Shown: positions 37,470 through 46,840 of the stretch, piece by piece | Position numbering within the stretch: position 1 is the first letter of the stretch | How the letters are laid out: each line of letters begins with the position of its first letter | Source: Akkermansia muciniphila | Lineage (GTDB): Bacteria; Verrucomicrobiota; Verrucomicrobiia; Limisphaerales; UBA9464 | DNA: 64,000 nucleotides | Assembly: GCA_945861565.1 (NCBI GenBank) | Contig: CAMAUY010000003.1 | Location: forward strand, 28,889 to 92,888 | Reading direction: 5' to 3' | Translations under genes and position numbers: made by a program | The notes under the pieces: generated by a model | Told to the model about the DNA's origin: nothing | The model's database searches: none | Seen by the model: only the letters and a program-made list of their open reading frames with translations

Positions 37470-37636
37470 AGCGTGAGCAATAGATAATAAACGATCAAAT
37501 CGATCAAGAATTTCATACTCCAATTTTTAAACCGACACTACCTATTACACATCAACATTTTACAAAGCATTACAATCTCTATTGCATAAGTAGGGATTTG
37601 TGTGATTCTCAGTCTTTAGCATCACGTTCCTCTTTA
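37470..37636. promoter_or_regulatory. Divergent promoter region of rrf2-like gene and sulfate operon
   Basis: A 167 bp AT-rich gap between divergent starts. On the plus strand TTTACA (37559-37564) is followed after 17 bp by TTGCAT, a possible weak -35/-10 pair. The region should contain the Rrf2 binding site. No clear palindrome was identified. Confidence 0.35.
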
Positions 37637-38671
37637 ATGACCTGGATCATGGCACGAATCGTTCGCGCAGGGTTGTTCGGATCGCTTCTGCTGGGGGCGA
37701 TGTTTGGCATTTCCTGCACGGATCCTCAGCGCGTGTCGTTGTTAAACGTTTCGTTTGACCCAACGCGGGAATTTTTTGGCGAAATCAACGCGGCCTTTCA
37801 GAAGAATTGGACCGCAACCAATGCAACCACGTTGCGGATCCAGCAATCGCATGGCGGGTCCGCCAAGCAGGCGCGGGCGGTTATTGACGGACTCGATGCG
37901 GACGTCGTGACCCTGGCACTGGGGCACGACATTGACCGAATTGCGGCGGAAACGGGGATTCTCCCCCGGGATTGGCAGCAACGATTGCCCAACCGGTCCA
38001 CGCCCTACACCTCGACCGTTGTATTCATGGTGCGGAAGGGAAATCCGAAAAGAATATTGAACTGGCCGGACTTGGTCCGGTCGGGCGTTCAGGTCATCAC
38101 TCCGAACCCCAAGTCGAGTGGAGGTGCCCGCTGGAATTATTTGGCCGCATATGGCTGGGCTCGCCGACAGCCGGGCGGAGACGACCGGAGTGCGCGGGAA
38201 TTTGTGGCTCGAATATTTCGGAATGTGCCGGTGCTCGATTCGGGTGCCCGCGGTGCCACGGTGACCTTTCTTCAGCGAGGGATTGGCGATGTCCTTCTGA
38301 CCTGGGAGAGCGAGGCGCATCAGGCATTGTCGCACGCGGAAGGGTTGTCCGGCGAAATTGTAACTCCCTCAGAAAGCATTGTTGCCGAACCACCGGTGGC
38401 AGTGATCGACCGGAATGCGCGAAAACACGGTGTCCTGCCGCTGGCCGAGTGCTATCTGCGGTTCCTGTACACCGAGGAAGCCCAGATGATCGCGGCTCGG
38501 CACCATTTTCGTCCCCAACTGGAGAATGCGGCGATGAAGGCGGGGGTTCATTTTCCTCCCATCGTGCGCTTTTCTTTGGCGGAAATCTGCGGTGACTGGC
38601 AGGCCGCCCACGCGGCACATTTCGCTACGGGCGGGTGGTTCGACCAGATCCAGAGCCAAAGAAAACCGTGA
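37637..38671 (+). CDS. sbp: Sulfate ABC transporter substrate-binding protein
   Basis: A 344-residue periplasmic or lipid-anchored binding protein. The signal region ends GSLLLGAMFGISC. Sulfate-binding family segments are LNVSFDPTREFFGEIN, QSHGGSAKQARAVIDGLDADVVTLAL, TPNPKSSGGARWNYLAAYGW and LLTWESEAH. These bind the sulfate dianion through backbone amides without metal. It is the first gene of a four-gene operon and overlaps cysT by GTGA. The ATG at 37637 is chosen; 37649 is an alternative, and an upstream TTG at 37598 is unlikely. Confidence 0.93.
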   Translation: MTWIMARIVRAGLFGSLLLGAMFGISCTDPQRVSLLNVSFDPTREFFGEINAAFQKNWTATNATTLRIQQSHGGSAKQARAVIDGLDADVVTLALGHDIDRIAAETGILPRDWQQRLPNRSTPYTSTVVFMVRKGNPKRILNWPDLVRSGVQVITPNPKSSGGARWNYLAAYGWARRQPGGDDRSAREFVARIFRNVPVLDSGARGATVTFLQRGIGDVLLTWESEAHQALSHAEGLSGEIVTPSESIVAEPPVAVIDRNARKHGVLPLAECYLRFLYTEEAQMIAARHHFRPQLENAAMKAGVHFPPIVRFSLAEICGDWQAAHAAHFATGGWFDQIQSQRKP

Positions 38672-39498
38672 AGCAATACTGCAAAACGCGACGGCTGCTC
38701 CCTGGATTCCGACTCACCCTCGGCTTCACACTTTTTTATCTGAGCGTGGTGGTGCTGATTCCGATGTCGGCGATGATCCTGCGAGGTTCCGGAATGGGGT
38801 GGGGTGGATTCTGGAAGTACGTGCTCGATCCGCGAGCGATTGCTGCCTACAAGCTGTCATTGGTCGCGTCGATGACGGCTGCTCTGCTGAACGTCCTGTT
38901 CGGCACCCTACTCGCATGGGTGTTGGTTCGGTACACTTTTCCAGGGCGGCGATTGATGGACGCTCTAGTCGATGTGCCATTCGCGCTGCCCACCGCAGTT
39001 GCGGGACTCACCTTGGGCAACCTTTACGGACCTCAAGGCTGGATCGGGCAATGGCTCGCACCGATGGGAATTGCCGGTGTGAATTCCCGCTTCGGTGTGG
39101 TGATTGCTCTGATGTTTGTGAGTCTCCCCTTCGTTGTCCGGACCGTGCAACCCGTGCTAGAGACCTTCGAGCAGGAAGTGGAGGAGGCAGCGGCAACGCT
39201 GGGGGCGGGGCGCTGGCGGACATTTTTCCGAGTGGTGCTGCCGACGCTGCTGCCCTCAATCATCACCGGTTTTGCGCTGGCCTTTGCTCGCGCCTTGGGT
39301 GAATTCGGCAGCATACAATTCGTCTCCGGTAGCATCCCATTCCGGACGGAGATCGCACCGCAGATTCTCATCCAGCACCTTGACGAACACGAAACGGCGG
39401 GAGCGATCGCCGTGGCGCTGTTCCTTCTGATCATCTCGTTTCTGATCCTGGGAACGATCAATCTCATCGAAACCTGGGCCCGCCGCTTCCAGAACTAA
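38668..39498 (+). CDS. cysT: Sulfate ABC transporter permease CysT
   Basis: A 276-residue inner-membrane permease with six predicted TM segments. It has the BPD_transp_1 EAA loop (EEAAATLGAGRWRTFFRVVLPTL) that contacts the CysA ATPase, the conserved VPFALPTAVAGLTL and FARALGEFGS segments. The likely start is the GTG at 38668, which overlaps the sbp stop by 4 bp; the frame is open 11 codons further upstream inside sbp. It forms the channel with CysW. Confidence 0.94.
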   Translation: MKQYCKTRRLLPGFRLTLGFTLFYLSVVVLIPMSAMILRGSGMGWGGFWKYVLDPRAIAAYKLSLVASMTAALLNVLFGTLLAWVLVRYTFPGRRLMDALVDVPFALPTAVAGLTLGNLYGPQGWIGQWLAPMGIAGVNSRFGVVIALMFVSLPFVVRTVQPVLETFEQEVEEAAATLGAGRWRTFFRVVLPTLLPSIITGFALAFARALGEFGSIQFVSGSIPFRTEIAPQILIQHLDEHETAGAIAVALFLLIISFLILGTINLIETWARRFQN

Positions 39499-39503
39499 CC
39501 CCC

Positions 39504-40448
39504 ATGGCTCGTAATCTTCACCGCGTACTTACCCCGGCAAATACCCGCTCGCGGCGGGGCGCCGATGAATCGCGATTAACGCAATGGATTCTGATCGGGA
39601 TTGCTGCGATCTTCGTGGGTCTGTTTCTTGTGCTTCCGCTGGTGAGCATGTTTTACGAAGCGTTTCGTAAGGGGCCCGGGGCCTATATTTCCGCCCTCAC
39701 TCAAGAGAACACGCTGGATTCCATCCGCTATACTCTCACGATCGCGGTGCTGGTCGTGCCCTTGAATGCGCTGTTTGGCTTGGCGGCGGCGTGGGCGCTG
39801 ACACGGTTTCAGTTTCGCGGAAAAGCGTTGCTCACGACCTTGATCGACCTGCCCTTCGCCATCTCTCCGGTGGTCGTCGGCGTGATGTTGATCGCGCTCT
39901 TCGGCTACCAAGGCTGGCTCGGACCCTGGCTGCGCGCACACGATCTCAAGGTTGTCTTCGCCCTGCCCGGCATGGTTCTGGCCACGGTCTTTGTTACGTT
40001 CCCTTTCGTGGCGCGTGAGTTAATCCCCATGATGCAAAGTCAGGGCACCGAACCGGAGCAGGCCGCCCTCACCCTCGGTGCCAGCGGCTGGCAGGTCTTC
40101 TGGCACGTGACACTTCCAAGCATTAAGTGGGCGCTCCTCTATGGATTGATCCTGACCACCGCCCGCGCCATGGGGGAATTCGGCGCGGTGTTCGTCGTCA
40201 GTAATCGCATCGCCGGCGAAATGCCCATCCCCCTTTGGGTGGACAATCTCAATGCCGATCACCGGGGATCCGAGGCCTTCGCCGTCGCCAGCCTGCTCGC
40301 ATTTCTTGCGCTGGGCACGCTCGCACTCAAGGCCTGGCTCGAATCTCGACACCAAGAGGAGGAGGCCGCCGGTCTGTGGACGACGAGCTCCCCCGTCATC
40401 AATTCCGGTGAATCGGAAACGGCGTTTACCACCCAAACTCCTCCATGA
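39504..40448 (+). CDS. cysW: Sulfate ABC transporter permease CysW
   Basis: A 314-residue permease with the EAA loop PEQAALTLGASGWQVFWHVTLPSI, IDLPFAISPVVVGVMLI and ARAMGEFGAVFVVS segments typical of CysW. It starts 5 bp after cysT and overlaps cysA by ATGA. The C-terminal about 40 residues after the last TM (ESRHQEEEAAG onward) are polar, slightly longer than usual. Confidence 0.94.
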   Translation: MARNLHRVLTPANTRSRRGADESRLTQWILIGIAAIFVGLFLVLPLVSMFYEAFRKGPGAYISALTQENTLDSIRYTLTIAVLVVPLNALFGLAAAWALTRFQFRGKALLTTLIDLPFAISPVVVGVMLIALFGYQGWLGPWLRAHDLKVVFALPGMVLATVFVTFPFVARELIPMMQSQGTEPEQAALTLGASGWQVFWHVTLPSIKWALLYGLILTTARAMGEFGAVFVVSNRIAGEMPIPLWVDNLNADHRGSEAFAVASLLAFLALGTLALKAWLESRHQEEEAAGLWTTSSPVINSGESETAFTTQTPP

Positions 40449-41542
40449 GCATCGAATTGCGCCATATTTCCAAGCGGTTTGGCGACATCACCGCCGTCCG
40501 AAACATTTCCTTCACCGTCGGCGAAGGGGAACTCGTCGGCCTCCTCGGCCCGAGCGGCGGCGGTAAGACAACCGTCCTGCGCATGATCGCGGGCCTGGAA
40601 ACCCCAACCGAAGGGGATCTGTTTGTCCGCGGTCGACGGATGAATGATGTCCCTGTCCAGACGCGGAACATCGGCTTCGTTTTCCAAGGGTACGCCCTGT
40701 TCAAGACGATGACTGTTTTCGACAACATCGCCTTTGGACTAAGAATCCAAAAGCAGCAGCCTGCCGACATCGCGGCCCGCGTCGAGGAGTTGGCGAAGAC
40801 CCTGGGCTTGGAGGGATTGGAGCGGCGGTTTCCGCATCAATTGAGCGGCGGACAGCGGCAGCGAGTGGCCATCGCTCGCGCCCTCGCACCCAAGCCCAAC
40901 GTGCTCCTCCTCGACGAGCCGTTTGGGGCCGTTGACGCCAAGATTCGACAGGAACTACGTGAGTGGCTGGTCCAGCTCCATGATGAACTCAACATCACGA
41001 CGGTTTTCGTTACTCACGATCAGGAGGAGGCGATGGAAGTTTCGAACCGGATTCTTATTTTCAGTCGCGGCAACCTGGAACAGCTCGGTTCTCCTCGCGA
41101 AGTCTACGAACAACCGCGAAACGAATTCGTCGCCCGCTTCATCGGTGTCATGAACGTGCTGGAAATGACGGTCTCCGGCGGCATTGCCCGACTGGGTGGA
41201 CTCTCCTTTCCGGCGCACGGCCATTCCGAAGGGCAGACGCTCCGAATCGGCTTCCGGCCTTACGCCGTTCAGGTCTCAAAGTCTCCCAATGAATACCGCC
41301 ACCAGGCTATTCTGAAGCACACTTATTTTCTTGGCATAATGCTCCGCCTCGAACTTGAAACTCCCGATGGTCTCGTGGTCCGGGCGCGGATGAGCAAGGA
41401 GGACTATGCCCGATTAAAACTGGAAGATGGCATGAGCGTGAGTTTCCAGATTCGCGAATACCGTGTGCTGGCCCGTGAAGGGGAAATTCTTACGCCCGAG
41501 GTCTCCCTCTCCCAACCCACGGTGCTCGGCGAAGGGATCTAA
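40445..41542 (+). CDS. cysA: Sulfate ABC transporter ATP-binding protein CysA
   Basis: A 365-residue ATPase. Walker A is GPSGGGKTT, the Q-loop region VFQGYALF, the signature LSGGQRQRVAIARAL, Walker B VLLLDEPFGAVD and the H-loop VTHDQEEAME. The C-terminal third (from about 240) carries the TOBE-like substrate-regulation domain usual for CysA/MalK-type ATPases. It energises the CysTW channel and closes the operon. No terminator was found in the 131 bp before the next gene. Confidence 0.95.
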   Translation: MSIELRHISKRFGDITAVRNISFTVGEGELVGLLGPSGGGKTTVLRMIAGLETPTEGDLFVRGRRMNDVPVQTRNIGFVFQGYALFKTMTVFDNIAFGLRIQKQQPADIAARVEELAKTLGLEGLERRFPHQLSGGQRQRVAIARALAPKPNVLLLDEPFGAVDAKIRQELREWLVQLHDELNITTVFVTHDQEEAMEVSNRILIFSRGNLEQLGSPREVYEQPRNEFVARFIGVMNVLEMTVSGGIARLGGLSFPAHGHSEGQTLRIGFRPYAVQVSKSPNEYRHQAILKHTYFLGIMLRLELETPDGLVVRARMSKEDYARLKLEDGMSVSFQIREYRVLAREGEILTPEVSLSQPTVLGEGI

Positions 41543-41673
41543 ATTTGTCCCTTGAGTCTATGCCTTAGCATGTCATGGGTGCTTCGTGACTCCCGGTGGG
41601 ACACCGAGCCGGCCGACCCGGGCGCTTTACGGCACGCTCTACGCACGCAGGCAGCGGGCGCTCTTAATCTGAC

Positions 41674-44600
41674 ATGACCGCAGCGCCCCTCATTCGACGA
41701 GAATTGTACACCGCCGCACGCCGGGGTCGGAATCAACGGGTGCGTTGGTGGATCTCAGCACTGGGTTTGGTGGGGCTGGCGTTGTTCCTATTTACCCTCA
41801 CGACGGGCGCGATTCTGCCCGTGTCCGGGAGGGTGATCTTCCAATCCATTGGTGTCTGGATCTATTACTACTGCCTGGTCGCAGGAGCGGTCATCACGGC
41901 CGATGCGATCAGCTCCGAACGCCGGGAAGGCACGCTGGGGCTGCTCTTCCTGACCGATCTAACCGGCTGGGACGTCGTGGGCGGCAAGCTGACTTCGGCC
42001 TTGCTACCCATTCTCTACGCGGTGATGGGGCTGGTGCCGATGCTTTCGGTATTGATGCTGGCGGGGGGCGTGACGCTGAGTGATCTCGGACGCATCGCCC
42101 TCATCGGCCTGACCGCCGTGGTCTTTTCCGGCTCGGTTGGGCTCTTCTGTTCGAGCCTTAGTCTCAATGAGCGGAAATCAGCCTTCGCCGCTCTGGTGAT
42201 CAGCTTGTCGGTGACCGAACTTCTCCACGCTGCCGCGACGATGCTTGGGCTGCATGTGCGATCGGGAACGCTGGATGATCCAGTGCACTGGTGTTTTGAA
42301 ATGGCTCTGCCCTGGGCGGACCAGTTGGATCAATGGACGTTGCCTTATTTGCGGGATGAAGCAACCAAACCTGCGATTCAAAGGGGCCTGTTCAACTTTG
42401 GTACCCGGATCCTGGGACATTGGCTTGCCGCGGGAGTCCTGCTCGGATTCGCCTCGCATTTCGCGCGCAAGGGGGCGGGCGGCATCGCTCGGAACCGATT
42501 CGGAGAATGGATCTGGCAGTGGAGCAATCGCTGGACCTACGGGAGTGGAGCGATGCGAGCGGGTCGACGCCGGCGGTTGCTGACTTTAGACGCCGTGATG
42601 TGGCTCTGCTTGCGACACGCACGCAAGCGAGCGTATGGGTGGATTTTTGTTTTCGCGATGGCGATGGTGGCGATCGCGGTTGAGTCTCGAATGTCAGGAT
42701 TCGTCTGGCCGTGGGTTTTTCTCGCCATATTCCTGGGCACAGTTCACGCCGTTTTCAAAGCCTGGATCGCGAGTGAGACTTGCTATCAAATGGTGGAGGA
42801 TCGACGCAGTGGCGCTCTCGAGCTGATTCTTTCAACTCCGGTCGATGCACTCCAAATTGCACGGGGGCATTTTCGATCCCACCGCCATCAATTGATGCTC
42901 CCGATCGTCGCGTTACTGGTCGGCGAATTGGGGTGGTTATCGCGGATGAGCCGAAACGGGCAACTGCTCGAAGGCGAACAGGTGATGGCGGTCTTCGTAA
43001 CGTGCCTGGTGACGTTGGTGCTGGATATCTGGGCCGTACGGTGGCTGGCGCTCTGGTACGGATTGATTAAGCCCACCGCGAATGCCGCCGTTCAGGCCTG
43101 CATGCGGAGGATTTTCGTCCTTCCGATCTTGTTGTTCTTGCCCATGGTGGCGGTGCCGGGCGCGGGGCCTCTTGCGGCATTGGGTTTTCAAGATTACAGG
43201 GTCGTTCGGATCGCGTTCTTGTGGATTGCACTGGTTGCCGTGATCGACATCCCCATGGGGCTATGGGCTCGGGCACGATTTTTCAAGTACATGCGTCGTG
43301 TCGTTTCCGAAGGCGTCGGAGCCCTGATATCAGGCGCTCCCGGCGGCACTGGAAGGCAGTCGTCGAATTCATCAACGAGCCTGAAATCATCGGAAGCGAC
43401 ACCCGTGCTCCGTCCCGCATTGACTTCGGAGTCTCTTGATCCACGAGCCGATGCCAACGATGGCGCATCGATCGCGCCGATCGAGGGGCGAGCAGCGCAG
43501 CGAACCACGGCGGTGGTGCCTTGGCCACAGTTCCGCCAACGGGACTACGTCCTGGCCGCTGCTGCCGTTCTCATTCTCGGTTTCATCGTTTCGGCAAAAT
43601 GGAAACAGCAATCTCGGCGGATTGCTTGCGAACAACACGTGGAAGCAATTCGAGCGCGTGGAGAGCCCCTTCCAAATCAACTCCCGGAACAATGGAAATC
43701 GACCGCAGCTCCCGACGACAACGTGGTCGCCGGACTCGCGTCATTGATCCGTGCAAGCGCGCTATCCCGGGCCGAGACGAAACCGAGCGGGATCAAACTG
43801 ACCCGGCCCTTCCGCACCCATCCCCTCCAAAAGGACGAGTTCGCCAAAATCGAGGCGTGGCTCGCGGATTCGGCCATCGATTTGGACACGCTCCGTCAGG
43901 TCCTCCGCCGCCAGCGGGTGCAATACGACTATACGTTGGCGGCCGCCCCGGATCACGGATTGCCCGAATCGTACCGACTCGAGCGCTTCGTACTCCTGCT
44001 TAAAGGTGTGGCCGTGCTGGCAAGCGCTACGGGGCGGCAGGATGACGCGGCGGACGCCATTCTCGATATGCTACGAATGGCGGAAGTCTTGGCGGATCAC
44101 CCGGGTTCGAGCGGTCAGTTCTTTCGGATGAAGATTCTACCCACCGCACTCGAAAGTCTGGAAGGAGTGCTCTCCGCCGGTCCAATTGAAACCGCCCGAC
44201 TTTCCCGACTCCGCGCCGGCTTGGTCGCCGGGGCAAACGATCGATTTCTTGAACAATACCTGACCTGGGAACAATTCCAACGGGCTGACATCGCGACAAC
44301 GGCTGCGGGTTACCGCAAGAGTCTGGACCGAATTGTCCGGGGCGGCCCCACGTGGGTCTCTCCGATGATGGAACTTTATCGTAGGTATGAACGGTTTATC
44401 GGAATTGACTATATCGAAGCGCTCCGCAGCTTGCGGCAGCAGGAGACCCTTCTCACGATCTGGAGGCAGCCGTTGATCGAACGTGCGAGATCCCTGACGG
44501 GCTTGGAGAATGCCGGTCAAGGATCCAGGAGAAGGAGCCAATTCATGGGCATACCTACGGTCCGGCCGGACATGTCGAGCGCCTTGATGCAGATGGAATT

Positions 44601-44877
44601 GGAATGTGTGGCGATGATCCATGCCACGTGTACCGCCTTATCGATCGAGGAATATCGCGCCCGCACTGATCGCTTGCCGGCAGGGCTGCTGGCACCCGAT
44701 CTGGTTCAGGCTTCGGATTTGAATATTAATCCATACAACGGCAAGACCCTGCATCTGAACCTTCATGCGCCCGGGTATTCTATAACCGGAGAATGGTCAT
44801 CACGAGCCCCGCGGACAGCCTTCAAGTTTCTAAAGAAAGGCCAGGGCTATGAGTTTAGTTTTTCAGTCGATCGTTAA
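41674..44877 (+). CDS. ABC-2-like permease with large C-terminal domain
   Basis: A 1067-residue membrane protein. The first half has two ABC-2-type permease modules with TM clusters at roughly 25-280 and 320-540, including DAISSERREGTLGLLFLTDLTGWDVVGGKL and MVEDRRSGALELILSTPV, both typical of ABC-2 permeases. From about 560 a low-complexity Ser/Thr linker leads through a single TM (YVLAAAAVLILGFIVSAKW) to a soluble helical domain of about 420 residues that I do not recognise. No ATPase is adjacent. Its partner ATPase and substrate are unknown. The start is 130 bp after cysA and it is probably a separate unit. Confidence 0.82.
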   Translation: MTAAPLIRRELYTAARRGRNQRVRWWISALGLVGLALFLFTLTTGAILPVSGRVIFQSIGVWIYYYCLVAGAVITADAISSERREGTLGLLFLTDLTGWDVVGGKLTSALLPILYAVMGLVPMLSVLMLAGGVTLSDLGRIALIGLTAVVFSGSVGLFCSSLSLNERKSAFAALVISLSVTELLHAAATMLGLHVRSGTLDDPVHWCFEMALPWADQLDQWTLPYLRDEATKPAIQRGLFNFGTRILGHWLAAGVLLGFASHFARKGAGGIARNRFGEWIWQWSNRWTYGSGAMRAGRRRRLLTLDAVMWLCLRHARKRAYGWIFVFAMAMVAIAVESRMSGFVWPWVFLAIFLGTVHAVFKAWIASETCYQMVEDRRSGALELILSTPVDALQIARGHFRSHRHQLMLPIVALLVGELGWLSRMSRNGQLLEGEQVMAVFVTCLVTLVLDIWAVRWLALWYGLIKPTANAAVQACMRRIFVLPILLFLPMVAVPGAGPLAALGFQDYRVVRIAFLWIALVAVIDIPMGLWARARFFKYMRRVVSEGVGALISGAPGGTGRQSSNSSTSLKSSEATPVLRPALTSESLDPRADANDGASIAPIEGRAAQRTTAVVPWPQFRQRDYVLAAAAVLILGFIVSAKWKQQSRRIACEQHVEAIRARGEPLPNQLPEQWKSTAAPDDNVVAGLASLIRASALSRAETKPSGIKLTRPFRTHPLQKDEFAKIEAWLADSAIDLDTLRQVLRRQRVQYDYTLAAAPDHGLPESYRLERFVLLLKGVAVLASATGRQDDAADAILDMLRMAEVLADHPGSSGQFFRMKILPTALESLEGVLSAGPIETARLSRLRAGLVAGANDRFLEQYLTWEQFQRADIATTAAGYRKSLDRIVRGGPTWVSPMMELYRRYERFIGIDYIEALRSLRQQETLLTIWRQPLIERARSLTGLENAGQGSRRRSQFMGIPTVRPDMSSALMQMELECVAMIHATCTALSIEEYRARTDRLPAGLLAPDLVQASDLNINPYNGKTLHLNLHAPGYSITGEWSSRAPRTAFKFLKKGQGYEFSFSVDR

Positions 44878-45306
44878 TGCGAGGTGGGGGCCGGCCATTG
44901 CCACATTTTGTCGTCCCAGATGTGCGGAAGGCACGGTGTCCCGCAGAGTTTCGAGTCGAAGCGCAAAGTGCCGGAGGGAAGAACCGCGGATTGACACGGA
45001 TTGACGCGGATAAGGGGAAGCCGTTGCCTCTCAGCATCTGAGTGAGCGCCTGGAATCAGCGTTTATCGGCGTTCATCCGCGGTTCCAACTCCGGTTATGA
45101 ATTACTGGAATATCCAGGCCGAGGGCCTGGCCAAAATTTATCAAAAAAGCATGAAAACTGAATCTTTTCGGATTTTTGTCCCACACCCGATGGTCGAAAA
45201 CAACCGTGAAGACACTTGACCCCTTCAAGACTGCAGTGGTACCGGTAGAACCAATTCCTCAAACTATGAACCGGTTCAATTCTTTGACCTCACTCAGCTT
45301 TCGGCT
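44878..45306. other. Non-coding gap holding dispersed repeat copy 2
   Basis: A 429 bp gap. The repeat occupies 44969-45130. The remaining part toward 45306 should contain the promoter of the downstream propeller gene, but no clear promoter motif or small gene is visible. Confidence 0.6.
44969..45130 (-). repeat. Dispersed palindromic repeat, copy 2
   Basis: About 160 bp that is the reverse complement of the repeat at 8635-8807, with scattered substitutions and indels. On the minus strand it reads CCAGGCC-CTC-GGCCTGG, ATATTCCAGTAATT, AACCGGAGTTGGAACCGCGG, ATGAACGCCGATAAACGCTG, then the opposite arm CCGCGTCAATCCGTGTCAAT. Copy 2 is slightly shorter because copy 1 carries an extra AAGTGTTCAAAG-type insertion in the centre. 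See copy 1 for structure. Confidence 0.75.
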
Positions 45307-46830
45307 ATGAACCGACGTCATTTCCTCGGTGCCTTGAGCGGAGTTGCCTGGGCCGGGGGCGGCTTGGGCCCGATTCCACAGGGGGCTGCGGCAGTACCAT
45401 TACCCTCGGAAGCTCGCGACATCAGTTCACGGCTGGAGCTCTTCGTTGATGACTGGCTGATCGACAAACTCCGTGGCCTGGATCGACGCCTGCACCACCC
45501 GACGCCGCAAAATGTCGCCTTGGATGCGGATAAGCCGTGGGAAGGAAACGGCGGAAACTATATGACCGTGTTTCAGGATGGGGACCGGTATCGCATGTAC
45601 TACCGGGGCGTCCATGTGGTCTACAGCCAAGGCAAATTTGACGAGCCCCACCCCGAATACACCTGTTACGCGGAAAGCACCGACGGGATTCATTGGACGC
45701 GCCCGAATTTGGGGTTGTTCGAAGTGGCGGGCACCCGCGAGAACAATGTGATTCTCACCCGAGAAACCGGTGGCGAAGCGACTCATAATTTTTCACCGCT
45801 CATCGATACACGACCCGGGGTGGTGAAGGAAGAACGTTACAAGGCCTTGGGGGGTGGCGGGAAGGGCTTGATCGCGTTTAGTTCCGCCGACGGTATCCGT
45901 TGGAAGAAGCTCCGTGAGCAGCCCGTGATCACCCAAGGAGCGTTTGATTCTCAGAACCTCGCCTTCTGGGACACAGATCGAGCGGAATACCGCGCATACT
46001 TCCGGGATTTTCGAAAGGGACGTGATATCAAGACCTGCACGTCAAAGGATTTTCTCGTCTGGACCGAGCCAGTCTTTCTCGAGTACACGCCGGATCGGAT
46101 CAGCGAATTGTACACCAATCAGATTCTTCCCTACCCTCGAGCGCCGCACCTGCTGCTGGGATTTCCGACCCGCTACACGGATCGTGGCTGGACGACGGCG
46201 GCGAAGGCGCTTCCGCAGTACGACTACCGGCGAATTCGCGCCAGCCAATCCCAGCGAGAAGGAACCGCGCTGACCGATGGAATGTTCATGAGCAGCCGAA
46301 ATCGCCACCGATTTGTCGTTTGGCCGGAATCCTTCATTCGTCCCGGCCTCAAACTCAAAGGCAATTGGTTCTACGGCGACAATTACCAGAGCCTCGGATT
46401 GGTGGAGACCCCGTCGCGCATCGAAGGTGCGCCGGGGGAACTGTCATTCTATGTCACCGAATCCAGTTTGCAGGGAGAATCCGTCCGCTGGCGCCGCTAT
46501 ACCCTGCGCATCGACGGATTTGTGTCGGTACATGCGGAGTCCACCGGAGGGGAAATGATAACACGGCCGATTCGCTTCACCGGCAAGCAGTTGGTCATGA
46601 ACTACTCGACCTCGATCGCCGGGGGAGTCCGGGTGGAAATTCAGGACGCCCAGGGCACTCCCATTCCCGGCTTCACGCTGGCGGACGGAGAGGAGTTGTA
46701 CGGCGACTCGCTGGGTCAGGTGGTTTCTTGGCAGAAGGGTGATGACGTCAGTTCACTGTCCGGCCAGAGTGTCCGACTGCGGTTTGTGATGAAGGATGCC
46801 GATCTCTATTCGATTCAGTTCAGGACTTAA
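45307..46830 (+). CDS. Tat-exported glycosidase-like beta-propeller protein
   Basis: A 507-residue protein with an RRHFLGALSGVAWAGG twin-arginine-like signal. The body has the repeating strand pattern of a five-bladed propeller: SRLELFVDDWLIDKL, GDRYRMYYRG, YTCYAESTDGIHWTRPNLGL and GLIAFSSADGIRWKKL. The STDGIHW repeats are the signature of GH32/GH43-like and GH130-like sugar-processing propellers. A C-terminal beta-sandwich-like region follows (GQVVSWQKGDDVSSLSGQSV). I cannot pin catalytic residues, so substrate and activity are open. It is followed by a pseudopilin gene at a distance of 10 bp. Confidence 0.78.
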   Translation: MNRRHFLGALSGVAWAGGGLGPIPQGAAAVPLPSEARDISSRLELFVDDWLIDKLRGLDRRLHHPTPQNVALDADKPWEGNGGNYMTVFQDGDRYRMYYRGVHVVYSQGKFDEPHPEYTCYAESTDGIHWTRPNLGLFEVAGTRENNVILTRETGGEATHNFSPLIDTRPGVVKEERYKALGGGGKGLIAFSSADGIRWKKLREQPVITQGAFDSQNLAFWDTDRAEYRAYFRDFRKGRDIKTCTSKDFLVWTEPVFLEYTPDRISELYTNQILPYPRAPHLLLGFPTRYTDRGWTTAAKALPQYDYRRIRASQSQREGTALTDGMFMSSRNRHRFVVWPESFIRPGLKLKGNWFYGDNYQSLGLVETPSRIEGAPGELSFYVTESSLQGESVRWRRYTLRIDGFVSVHAESTGGEMITRPIRFTGKQLVMNYSTSIAGGVRVEIQDAQGTPIPGFTLADGEELYGDSLGQVVSWQKGDDVSSLSGQSVRLRFVMKDADLYSIQFRT

Positions 46831-46840
46831 CCTTTGAACG

